From positions 1-28,451 of the forward strand of contig AUXH01000205.1 of assembly GCA_000482145.1 (NCBI GenBank): DNA of 28,451 bases, read 5' to 3'. The stretch's first letter is position 1. Each line of letters opens with the position of its first letter. Shown in pieces: positions 17,201-24,276 of the stretch. The notes beneath the pieces were generated by a model that was not told where the DNA came from, did not search any database, and saw only the letters and a program-made list of their open reading frames with translations. Made by a program: the position numbers and the translations under genes. This DNA is from Strigomonas culicis. Taxonomy: Eukaryota; Euglenozoa; Kinetoplastea; Trypanosomatida; Trypanosomatidae.

Positions 17201-19611
17201 TGTCGCCGTCGCACGACCTGGCAGGGCTGAGCGAGCCGGAGACGGTGGCCGCGCTCATCACGTGGTTCAGCATGCACACCTACCTGCAGGTGCTCCGGCA
17301 GCTGCGCCAGGTCGCGCGGCAGCAGACGCGCACGCCGGCGGCGGCGGCGCGCGGCGCGGACCCCTTCGGCCGCAACCGCGCCTTCGCGCAGAGGCTGCTG
17401 CTCTGCTGCGGCATGTCGTACGCGACGCACCGCTTCGACGTGTTGGCGGAGGAGCTCTGCACGCGGCTGCGGCAGCGCGGCGGCGGCGGCGGCGAGCTCG
17501 CGCAGGGCGGCGCGCCGAACGGCGTCTTCCTCGAGACGGACCGCATGTTGAAGCAGGTCCTCGCGGCGCTCAGCACCGTGCTCGTCGCGACGGCGGTGGA
17601 GGTCGTGGAGCACTCCATCGCGACGGACGCGGCCGCGGCCGTCGCCGCGCCGGGGGAGGGGCCGGAGGCGGAGCCGGAGGGCCGCGCGCTGCGCGACAGC
17701 TTCCTGTCGCAGTCCTTCTTTTTCAAGCCGCCGGCCGCGTCGCACACGGAGGACGCGTCGCTGCAGCTGCTGGACCTGTGTATCTCGCACGGCGAGGCGT
17801 ACTGGATGCTGCCCGTGTACGCGCGCGTGTCGTCGTACGTCGTGCCCATCACGGCCCTCGCCGCGCGGCTGCGCGCCGAGACGGGGCGGCACCACGCGGC
17901 GCGCCGCCTGCTGGGGCTGCTGGAGCAGCTGGCTCCGCCCGCGCCCGGCAGCGCGATGGCCTGCACCTCGTCCACCGCGCGCCTGGTCAGCATCATGCAC
18001 AGCCTGTCGGCGGTCGACGCGCCGCTCGGCAGCGGCGCGCCGAACCTGACGCTGTGCTGCGTCGAGTCGCGCTGGCTGCGCCGCTACCACACGCACGCGT
18101 CGCTGCGGCGTCTGCTGCTGCACATCACGCTACGCGGCGGGCTGCGGCAGGAGGTTGTGCCGATGGACCGTCTGCTGCTCTCGCAGTCCGGCCACAGCGT
18201 CACCCACGTCACGTACGACCACTCGAGCTGCGACAGCCTCGTGTGGAGCTCCGAGTCCGGCACCACCGTCGCGCACGGCTACCGCGACATGCTTGCCGGC
18301 GACAACGCGCACGTGCTGGACAGCGCGCTGACGGAGCGCAACCTCGCGACCGCCTCCTTCTCACTGAGCCTCATGTACCAGGAGTCGCGGCTCGCGGCGG
18401 CCGGCCGCGGGCTGCTCTCGCGCCGGCCGCTCTCGAGCGTCTCCGCGCGCGCCTACCCCGCGGCGCACCCCCACCTGCCCTTCTACCTGGCCTGCCAGCG
18501 CGACGGCAACATTGACCTGTACCCCTTCGCCTCGCGCGACTGCGTCGCGACCTACCAGTGCCCGAACCGCAGCCCCGCGACGACGCCGGCGAGCTTCTCG
18601 CCGGCGGGCTATCTCTTCGCCGTGGGCCTCGCGGACGGCTCCGTCGCGTGCTGGCGCTTCACCGCCGCCGCGCTGGACGCGCCGCCGCTGTTCGCCGCGC
18701 CGAAGCTCTTCGCGCCGATGGGCGTCACGGCGGTCTTTTACTGCGGGGAGCGCAGCTCCGTCGTGGCCGCGGTCGGCGCCGTGCTGGAGCCGCACCGCGG
18801 CCGGCTCTCCCCCGCCGACGGCACGCGCCTCTCGACGTATCAGGACGGGGCGCCGCCGTCGCCGCAGACGCCGCGGCGGCCGGCCGCCACGGCGCGCAGT
18901 GCCTCCACCAGCCTCGCGCGGCTGGAGGTGCTCGTCGGGGAGGTGCTGCTCATCGACACCACGGGGCTGGCCGCGGACAGCGTCGTGGCGCGCTGCGCGC
19001 TGCCCTTTGTGCCGGAGCACGCCGTCTATCTGCAGCGCGCGGACGCCATCCTGTGCGTGTCGGCGGAGGGCTACATGGCTGTGTACGAGGTACGCACCGG
19101 CGCGCTCGCCCTCGTCGGCGAGGTGCCGCTGAGCCGCGTGCTCGACCCGCGGCCGCTCGCGCCGGCTGTCGCGGTGGCCACGACGACAACGGCAACAACT
19201 ACAGCTGCAGCGGCGCCGGCGGTGTTGGTGACGGCGGTGGCCGTCAGTCCCTTCGACGAGCTGGTCGCGCTGGGCACGTCGCAGGGCGAGGCGCTGCTGC
19301 TCTCCACGCGCACCGTCATGGCGGCCGCGGCCGCCGCGCGGCAGGCGGAGGCGGACGGCGGCGACGACCCGTACATGCTGCTGGGCATGAGCGGGAACCG
19401 CGCGTGGCCGCCGAGCGCGGTGGGCGCGCGGCGCCACGTGCTGCTGGCGGCTCGGCGGCTGCAGATCGTGCCCCCGCAGTCGAGCCGCGCGGCGATCGCG
19501 CACCTGCACTTCAGCCCATCCATGCTGCTGGCCGCCATCGAGGACGGGAAGGTGATGGGCATCACCGTCATCCCGCACGCGCTGCGCCACCTCATCACAC
19601 AAGGGGGCTAG
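11218..19611 (+). CDS. Rav1/rabconnectin-3 (DMXL)-like WD-repeat protein, putative RAVE subunit regulating V-ATPase assembly
   Basis: The uninterrupted 8.4-kb frame encodes 2,797 residues, close to metazoan DMXL proteins and much longer than yeast Rav1. The Rav1p_C region at about residues 1290-1510 is recognisable: LWGLMSDSQTVLVSEL, WATVEAAGAPFWLRSGEQLR (Trp/Leu-rich, around residue 1387), FFSRDFTEEHNRAAASANAF and SAAFFLLAGDVRSAAQVIL. The N-terminal 1,100 residues have strand-rich, WD-like segments with long Ala/Pro inserts. An acidic run (GDSDDDDDDTG) follows at about 1682-1692. The C-terminal part from about 2,400 reads as WD repeats (HLPFYLACQRDGNIDLYPF, then AVGLADGSVACWRF). Rav1-family proteins bind the V1 sector and promote V1-Vo reassembly, affecting acidification of vacuole-like organelles. 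The family call comes from motif order. Skp1 and Rav2 partners are not in the window. GC-rich codon use keeps several other frames open; these are shadows. Confidence 0.8.
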   Translation: MSSSRSVSAPAVYFPQTCSHIAHAFNNRGELCTALITGGDRLLILKEGVRIAESNSLFERQAAGAGLSSSAPPPAVRHVCMCPFEPYVIQVVVTTTAGLFLFEMDDTDGVWVDAALGGPGAAEGALGRGALQGRQVHLSASHDHVLLSKHFASPKEGSSPLRWRATAGAAPAAPPAVALASALRREKLQDVRMAEFVSQRALCVLLEEESVIVKLGPVSAAAKGPAPHVSSPGADAIVWRSVGTYRSLAVSRHNRSLAFSLGTSTVVVFPSKRAGEQPAHARRADDTDSASRRDSSGAVTPNFSPSSSMQSMPLYPGAPGDTTPAPAPAEDSVFLAARGITASLGMFYIEDLAWHRASTHTLLCVTCVQPQDGSRSVVLYTVEALHAVRNTTNVFTDDSTAGARERPWGSCPSEHRIQLISSGTIPLAYERAVPRGPGAVDTNSSKSLGASQLDSPVAGGGWSTVKMPPISEMHTSLVQHFAPTTTTQLSTTNKLEFLHVEGDGTVRTSSYQFGRQKHASFAKQRSKGLVCIQLLAPLLALYGRLRAVTVLPAWVVRPVELGTLSPSATELLRALRYRIVCTFESELRCVVMVDLASSLYRLESFLTLGTVGLRSLLSFDLPNAHGTLDVGSEGDKLVAGLLTRDDGQAAAGDADGAAHCTGVVLFAHRRLQDRFTATVLSVAPLREPLSLRPAPAAAAAAAPAAPAEEVDRVAFFMAHKCPDKVKMLPALLKACQGDRERLLTQLTAKYGALEVPFPEPPAPSAPAESRPAALRLQNGCVTSDGVCLYVSNSPSTLGASGSAVRDGYVIVIPPVALESLAPVNATIAIGGVYVPTAAHAAVVCVSDARQGEGMPLPSADALVLSRALHNLYSLSLAERQVTCVVHAETADAFVLEVRGPLLAAPHLLPLPKQCDADSAIVRIVACKGQFLVNNDTVVGVLVEKRRRGGSPLATELLLYGQPAVQDVCRAVEFAREVPSFPDVTSFFMGPRGEVVVAAHGGRELQRWLRCFPSSAGSAAVDPADDLRRGYHYVRDTTWGESSGQACIATVEAIRWAPHSTSEGKHRLGDATPRTQLLYASNGTDYLRLCAAPFVATSDTTVALSSTSHAVPQCHPDVFMQLIGMARWGVLRDVCESIAAAARAEVQRRAAADGAPRGDAAAWRHRSPVTVARQLCVSRVAPNFTDTPLLAVDNTAHALHPPRLALDGPEVEAACVAGQAAGNAASDMRKAFAQTGVLQELTELLPQVTLEGVSSAAQLDLLCIVEALHASSQFSLNVDEAAARFFFFNRLCFLRRRLRLPDYTVVSNNNAAADKSTAIDPSSILFFDAGQTASRMVVTASYLWGLMSDSQTVLVSELFGGEPRSGGALLSTHQGLEWATVEAAGAPFWLRSGEQLRRLAERMAVHTFQTKQSTTDAALMFCAARKVSALAALCKRQNNARLHAFFSRDFTEEHNRAAASANAFAAVGKNLCLYSAAFFLLAGDVRSAAQVILQRQGNPSLALFVLRAAAPADRPPAEVEADLQWYVELRAREEEHLPPLDMWERACLRWLPGAVENKVRGLATLAAHPTAHPDVLCTLRYARDHVQELARRGGDFLSPPQELTCLMRLARFCQARHFDLCAALHYRDAAQQLDRLQRLVESRREAAGDARARQAAAAAAPAVARANMQADYNTGTIVFKGFGDSDDDDDDTGAPPPAASAAPAAAAAGEAAEDVLDVSPAAVAAFHAEVRYVALCSARQPAHVRGAVPLRNLASVLSFQGTSCDSLSEAPFAMSGGGPPTFYTVSDEGIFALLCPLFIGVLRWSPLETSQRHLSALLAHVFPQLTALRWAPPSDGESSGASSARRSVDSSALSSPVTVGDVARDDHTSVIFIATLRALLGEIAARTRNYLLAGALVMVPEAVPALRRGASMRGDAVGCVDDAHTVSIFFAALLHHLQAQEGALVADVGAAQQRERAAAEGDGGAAADGADAVHQSIWITLMAASREVQAEGHLEVSPSHDLAGLSEPETVAALITWFSMHTYLQVLRQLRQVARQQTRTPAAAARGADPFGRNRAFAQRLLLCCGMSYATHRFDVLAEELCTRLRQRGGGGGELAQGGAPNGVFLETDRMLKQVLAALSTVLVATAVEVVEHSIATDAAAAVAAPGEGPEAEPEGRALRDSFLSQSFFFKPPAASHTEDASLQLLDLCISHGEAYWMLPVYARVSSYVVPITALAARLRAETGRHHAARRLLGLLEQLAPPAPGSAMACTSSTARLVSIMHSLSAVDAPLGSGAPNLTLCCVESRWLRRYHTHASLRRLLLHITLRGGLRQEVVPMDRLLLSQSGHSVTHVTYDHSSCDSLVWSSESGTTVAHGYRDMLAGDNAHVLDSALTERNLATASFSLSLMYQESRLAAAGRGLLSRRPLSSVSARAYPAAHPHLPFYLACQRDGNIDLYPFASRDCVATYQCPNRSPATTPASFSPAGYLFAVGLADGSVACWRFTAAALDAPPLFAAPKLFAPMGVTAVFYCGERSSVVAAVGAVLEPHRGRLSPADGTRLSTYQDGAPPSPQTPRRPAATARSASTSLARLEVLVGEVLLIDTTGLAADSVVARCALPFVPEHAVYLQRADAILCVSAEGYMAVYEVRTGALALVGEVPLSRVLDPRPLAPAVAVATTTTATTTAAAAPAVLVTAVAVSPFDELVALGTSQGEALLLSTRTVMAAAAAARQAEADGGDDPYMLLGMSGNRAWPPSAVGARRHVLLAARRLQIVPPQSSRAAIAHLHFSPSMLLAAIEDGKVMGITVIPHALRHLITQGG

Positions 19612-20004
19612 GCAGCGCGGGGCGGCAGCGGATACGGTCGTGTTGTTTAGGAAGTGTATTTTGACATTAATGCCATTTTTGAGTGAAAGGAAGCGAAACT
19701 GAACAGCCGTGTGTACCAACAACGAACACCATACTGGTAATCATCATCAATTCTTTTTTTTTTCTCTTCACAAAGTGCACTCTCCTTTGTATGATATGGA
19801 TACAATGATTACATAATAATCTCTTCTCTCTTTTCTTCTTTCTTCATTTTTTTTTTGTCTCGCCTCGCGCTAGTTATATCACCTAAGCAGCTTCCATCCG
19901 TAGGAATAATAAAGGAAAACATACAAATTCCGTTTCTTTTTCTTTACCCTCTCTTCTAACTTCTTTTTTTTTTGTGTATATTCTTACACAAGTCTACTGC
20001 CTGT
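19612..20004. other. Intergenic region with RNA-processing signals
   Basis: The first 30 nt remain GC-rich, then the gap becomes AT-rich with repeated T runs (19754-19765, 19848-19858, 19963-19973). The last tract is followed by AG at 19991-19992 (ACACAAG), 12 nt before ATG 20005. An in-frame extension to 19972 has no ATG and translates the tract, so it was rejected. No gene is seen. Confidence 0.6.
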
Positions 20005-20328
20005 ATGCTCCGTCGCTGCGCGCCGCTGCTCATTGGCGGGGACGGGGACGCCTTTGTGTCCGTCATCAAGGACAAGCGCTACCTGGAGCATCGCCTCGCC
20101 CTCCTGGGCAAGCCGGACCCGACCACGAAGCCGCCGCGCATGTCGGAGGAGGACATCAAACGCTTCACCTCATCCATGGGCTCCTCGGAGGCGCTCTTCA
20201 ACAAGCAGGCCGGTGCGGTGCCGACCAACGTTGTGGACGAGGAGACGGGTCGCGTGATTGGCAGCACCCAGCTCGACCCGACGCGCTACGGCGACTGGGA
20301 GGTGAACGGCCGCTGCTACGACTTCTAA
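20005..20328 (+). CDS. SDHAF4-like succinate dehydrogenase assembly factor (DUF1674 family)
   Basis: The 107-residue product starts MLRRCAPLLIGGDGDAF, a short basic start compatible with mitochondrial import. It ends with LDPTRYGDWEVNGRCYDF, the C-terminal signature of the SDHAF4/Sdh8 (DUF1674) family (xPTRYGDWExxGRxxDF at the very end of the protein). In yeast and animals this soluble matrix factor binds the flavinylated SDH catalytic subunit and protects it before assembly into complex II. The middle segment (PRMSEEDIKRFTSSMGSSEA) is specific to this protein. ATG 20005 is the first ATG after the acceptor AG at 19991-19992. The family match is short but well placed. Confidence 0.8.
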   Translation: MLRRCAPLLIGGDGDAFVSVIKDKRYLEHRLALLGKPDPTTKPPRMSEEDIKRFTSSMGSSEALFNKQAGAVPTNVVDEETGRVIGSTQLDPTRYGDWEVNGRCYDF

Positions 20329-20797
20329 GCCGCAAAAAAAAAAAAGGATGATTATAATAGTCGTGTTGGCGTGAAGGATACGATGGCAAGAAGGTGTGTG
20401 GTTGGATTTATTTCCTTAACTGTTTTTTTTTGTTCTCTCTCCACTTTTTGTTTCTTTTTGGGATTGACACGCATGCGTTTCTGTTTCTTTCTGTTTTCTT
20501 CAATTGAAATGCTTTTCACCGCCTTATCATCACACTTAACAATTTCTTTTTTCCATCGGCACCGTATAATACAATGCAGTGTGTACATAGACATACTGGT
20601 CTGTCGGCGGTCCGTCTCTTCGAACGGCATCAGTGTAGCAGTTCCCATCCATTCTCCACTCTCTCTCCCCCCCCCTGCTCCTCTCCTTATGACGTTGTAA
20701 AGTTTAGTTTTTTAGTCTTTAGTGTTCATAGATCTCACGTGTTCACCCGCAGCCTCCCTCTCTGACTCCCTGTTCTGGAGGAACGCGACCAGCCACC
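20329..20797. other. Intergenic region with pyrimidine-rich splice signals
   Basis: The 469-nt gap begins with an A11 run (20334-20345), has T-rich sequence at 20415-20510 and a strong tract at 20655-20690 (CTCTCTCCCCCCCCCTGCTC). Another pyrimidine stretch precedes CTGGAG at about 20775-20780. ATG 20798 sits in the favourable context CCACCATG. Open frames here are low-complexity and not supported. Confidence 0.55.
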
Positions 20798-22202
20798 ATG
20801 TCCATGCAATTATTTAGCTTTGGACACCCATGTGAACACCAGCTGCGTAGGACCTGCATCGGGGGCTCCAGCTGCCCTCTGAACGGGTACCCGGACCTCT
20901 GGTGCTGTAGCTATATCAAAGGGAAGATCAATTTCAAGCGCGACAAGCCCTGCGAGGGGGCGCGCTGCCGGTGGGGCTTCACGCACCCCACGCAGGCGCA
21001 GTTCGAGGCGGTCACGCAGGTGCTGAACGAGAGCCGGCCCATCGCGACGAAGATCGACGAGGCGGGTGAAAAGGACCTGCTGTCCTTCCACATTGACAAT
21101 CAGCACATCGTAGACACGGTGCAGTGCGCACTCCACATGATGCGGCACCCGCCCGGCAGCTGCGCGCGCGGCGTGGGCCAGCTCATTGCCTACGCGGCCG
21201 TGAAGTCCGGCGACGCGAAGGTGTTCATGCAGATCCTCAAGACCATGAAGAAGCCGGTCGACGGCTACCTCCTCGGCGCCCACGCGTACCTGACGCAGGG
21301 CAACCCACCGACGCCGAACCTGCCGGCGGCCGCGAAGGGGAAGAAGGGCGAGAAGAGCAAAAAGGAGGACGTTGTAGACGACCTGAAGGGCGACCTGGTC
21401 GACCTGATGAACGCCGCGCTCAGCCAGGGCGGCCACCTCGTCGACCGCGAGGACCAGCACGCGCTGCAGGCCACGCTCATCCTGGCGCTGCGGCAGTGCC
21501 CCAAGAGCAACAAGAGGCGCCAGGAGATGCTAGAGGCCGCCTTGGCCAAGTTCGGCGACCGCCAGATGCCGAAGGACACGCCGCCGCGAAAGGAAAGTCC
21601 CGCGCCGACGCCGGCGGAGGCGGTCACGACGCCGCATCGCTCGCCCGCGCGGCCCGCGGCGAGGCCGGAAGCACCTAGCGCGGCGACGCCGGCCGCGGCC
21701 GCGGCCGCCACCCCCGCCGGCCAAGGAGGAGGCCACCCCCGTTAGTGCCGCCGATGTGGTGCGCCGCAAGGAGGCGGCCGCGGCGGCTGCGGCGGCCCCT
21801 GCCGCGGCGGCCGCGCCGGCGCCGCCGCCGGCGCCCAAGCAGCCCATCGTGGGCATTAGCAAGGTGGTGCAGCTGCGTCCGCCGGGGCCGCCGCCGCCCA
21901 TCTACGCGCCGGTGCGCACGGACGAGCCGCTGCCGCACGTGTTGATCCTTGGCGGGCTCTTCGCACTCAACCCCAACGACGCCCAGAGCGCGCCGCTGGG
22001 TGCCGCTAGCAGCGTGGTTAAGCCCGTCCTGGACCTGGGTAGCGCCGACGCCTTCCACGTCGCGGACAGCAACACCCTGAACGGGATGGTGCCCGGCGGC
22101 GGCAACACGCTCTTCACAGAGCCCAACACCTTCGGCAATTTTTCTGACGCACCGACCTTTGACACAGAGCAGTTCTTTAAGGACTATGTCTGGAAGTCCT
22201 AG
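20798..22202 (+). CDS. CCCH-type zinc-finger protein, one gene in two frames (apparent one-base frameshift near 21700-21735)
   Basis: The first frame (20798-21745) encodes an N-terminal Cys-rich region. Cys12, Cys20 and Cys26 have CCCH spacing (C-x7-C-x5-C) but the expected His position is Gly30. Cys37, Cys52, Cys57 and His63 form a second, unusually spaced set. A helical region (about 90-170) and a Lys- then Ala/Pro-rich stretch follow. The frame stops at TAG 21743-21745. The +1 frame is already open upstream and continues to TAG 22200-22202 with non-repetitive sequence (VVRRKEAAA..., then FGNFSDAPTFDTEQFFKDY). The whole span is 1,405 nt, one base more than a multiple of three, so removing a single base gives one 467-residue protein. 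The change most likely lies in the C-rich run near 21709-21719. Trypanosomatid CCCH proteins usually bind mRNA and control stability or translation. A sequencing error, a recent mutation or programmed frameshifting are all possible. Confidence 0.7.
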
Positions 22203-23490
22203 CGCCTTCGCTTTTAGTATTACCCTCTAAAGAAGTTACCTTTTTTTTTAGTTTTGTTTTGAGTTTCCCTTTTTCATATATATTTCTTTTTTTTTGACTT
22301 TGTTTCTTTGTTTTTTTCTCTCTTTTTTTTTGATACTTTGTTTGTAGGCTGTCTTTTTTTTTTGCTTTTTTTTTTTCGATGTCTGAGGGAAGGAAAAAGA
22401 AAAGAAAAAAAAAGAAATAATAATAAAAGAAAAAGGCTCCCTCTCCCTCCTCTCCCTTTTGTAACTTTGCTATATCTTTATCACTGCGCTTCAACGTTAT
22501 CTGTTTCTGCCATGGACCTATACCAAAAGAAAAAAGAAGAGGAAGAGAGAAAAAAAAACCCGATTAGGAATCAGTAACACCACGCAAAAAAAAAAAAAGA
22601 AGAAGCTGCACCATGCATATGAGAGCAAAGTCTAGAGTTATCTGTATACACACAACACGAAGTGGAGAGAGAGAGGGAAGGGACATGATAGCATGATAGA
22701 AGTGAAATCCATAAGGATTGTGAAAGTGCTTTACCGGTAGACACAAACACACACACTTACGTATATATATATACTCAGCACTAGAATGTATTTCACCCCT
22801 TTCTATCCCTTTTTCTTTTGGACACAAAACTTAAAAAAAAAAAACACACACACAGTAATTTGTTGATGATGATTACTTCCATTTGTTAAATTGTTTTTTA
22901 AACCTCTTTGATATAAAGGGAGAATAATAATAGTTATATACATGACCATTCTCTGCGGTAGAAACGGACGCATAAAAAGGAAGAAAAACAGAAGATAGAA
23001 AGAAAAGAGAAATGAAAAAGAACGCGTAATAGTGATTAGTTTACAAATACTACTTTTTTTTTCGTATCTTTTTTTTTATAAACGCATTCTGTTCTTTTTC
23101 CCTTTCGTTTTGTTTTCAAAGCAATGATGGCCCATCGTCTCTCCGATGAATGCTGAATTATATATACATTTTTATATTACTTTTCTCACCTCTTTCATTG
23201 TCCAAATTCAATTCTAATCCAAACAAAATAATAATAATAATAAAATGGCAGCGGAGACAAACGGCACATAAGTCAAAGTATGCGGGTTCGCTCTTTCATT
23301 TCCTTTTCTGTCCAGCAAATAGTGTATCGTTAAAAAAAAAACACTCGCTTCTCCCTAATTCTTTTTTCTTTTTTTGACTGCTAGCATAATTCTTTTTTTT
23401 TACTTTTAAATAATACTTTTTCTTACTTTTAAAACTACAGCAAGATATCCCCAACCATAAGACCAACCGTCTCAACTATCCATCTTCCGA
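22203..23490. other. Long (1.3-kb) AT-rich intergenic region before the helicase gene
   Basis: At 1,288 nt this gap is about three to four times longer than the others. It is dominated by T runs (22240-22390), A/G-rich stretches (22385-22440, 22540-22610, 22970-23020), CA repeats (22741-22757, 22840-22856), an ATAT run (22762-22775) and AATAATAAT units (23227-23243). Close to its end, TTTTCTTACTTTTAAAACTACAG gives a good acceptor AG at 23439-23440, 50 nt before the helicase ATG. No tRNA-like fold, conserved snoRNA box pair or credible open frame was found by eye. It may be an unusually long 3' UTR, 5' UTR or both. Confidence 0.5.
23415..23440 (+). promoter_or_regulatory. Trans-splice acceptor of the DEAD-box helicase gene
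   Basis: A pyrimidine-rich segment is followed by ACTACAG with AG at 23439-23440, giving a 50-nt leader before ATG 23491. It is the last strong tract-plus-AG before the start. It matters because this primary transcript would need both spliced-leader addition here and cis-splicing of the downstream intron. Confidence 0.55.
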
Positions 23491-24243
23491 ATGAGCTATA
23501 ACAACCAAGGCAACGACTACAGTGGCGGTCGCGGTGGCGGCGGCTACGGCCGCGGCCGCGGCGGCGGCGACGGTGGGTACGGCGGCAACTTCCGCTCGAA
23601 CGACCGCATGGGCGGCATCGGCGCCAACCTGCGGACGATCAACTGGGGCGAGGTGCAGAAGGTGGCGAGTGAGTGGAACTACTACAAGCCCCAGGAGACG
23701 CGCAGTGAGGAGGAGATCGGCGCGTGGCTGCAGGAGCACCACATCACCATCTACGGCGAGCGCGTGCCGCAGCCGATGCTGCTCTTCTCCGACCTGGTCG
23801 CGCCGGACGCGGTGCACCAGGGGTTCGCCGACGCCGGCTACGAGAAGCCGACGTCGATTCAGTCCGTCGCGTGGCCCATCCTCCTCAACTCGCGCGACGT
23901 CGTCGGCATCGCGCGCACCGGCAGCGGCAAGACGATGGCCTTCATGATCCCAGCGGCGCTGCACATCATGGCGCAGCCGCCGCTGCAGCCCGGCGACGGC
24001 CCCATTGTGCTCGTGCTCGCCCCCACGCGCGAGCTCGCGGTGCAGATCGAGGAGGAGACCCGCAAGGCGCTGCGCCGCATCCCGAACATCATCTCGACGT
24101 GCGTGTACGGCGGCACGCCGAAGGGGCCGCAGATGCGCGCGCTCCGCGCCGGCGTGCACGTGCTCATCGCGACCCCGGGCCGCCTGCTCGACCTACTGGA
24201 GGCGTCCGCGACGAACTTGCTCCGCGTGACGTACCTCGTGCTG

Positions 24244-24276
<33 letters not shown>

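Noticed and set aside
22860..22960. Possible C box (ATGATGA) in the long intergenic gap
   Set aside because: No CTGA box follows at a suitable distance and no flanking stem is visible.
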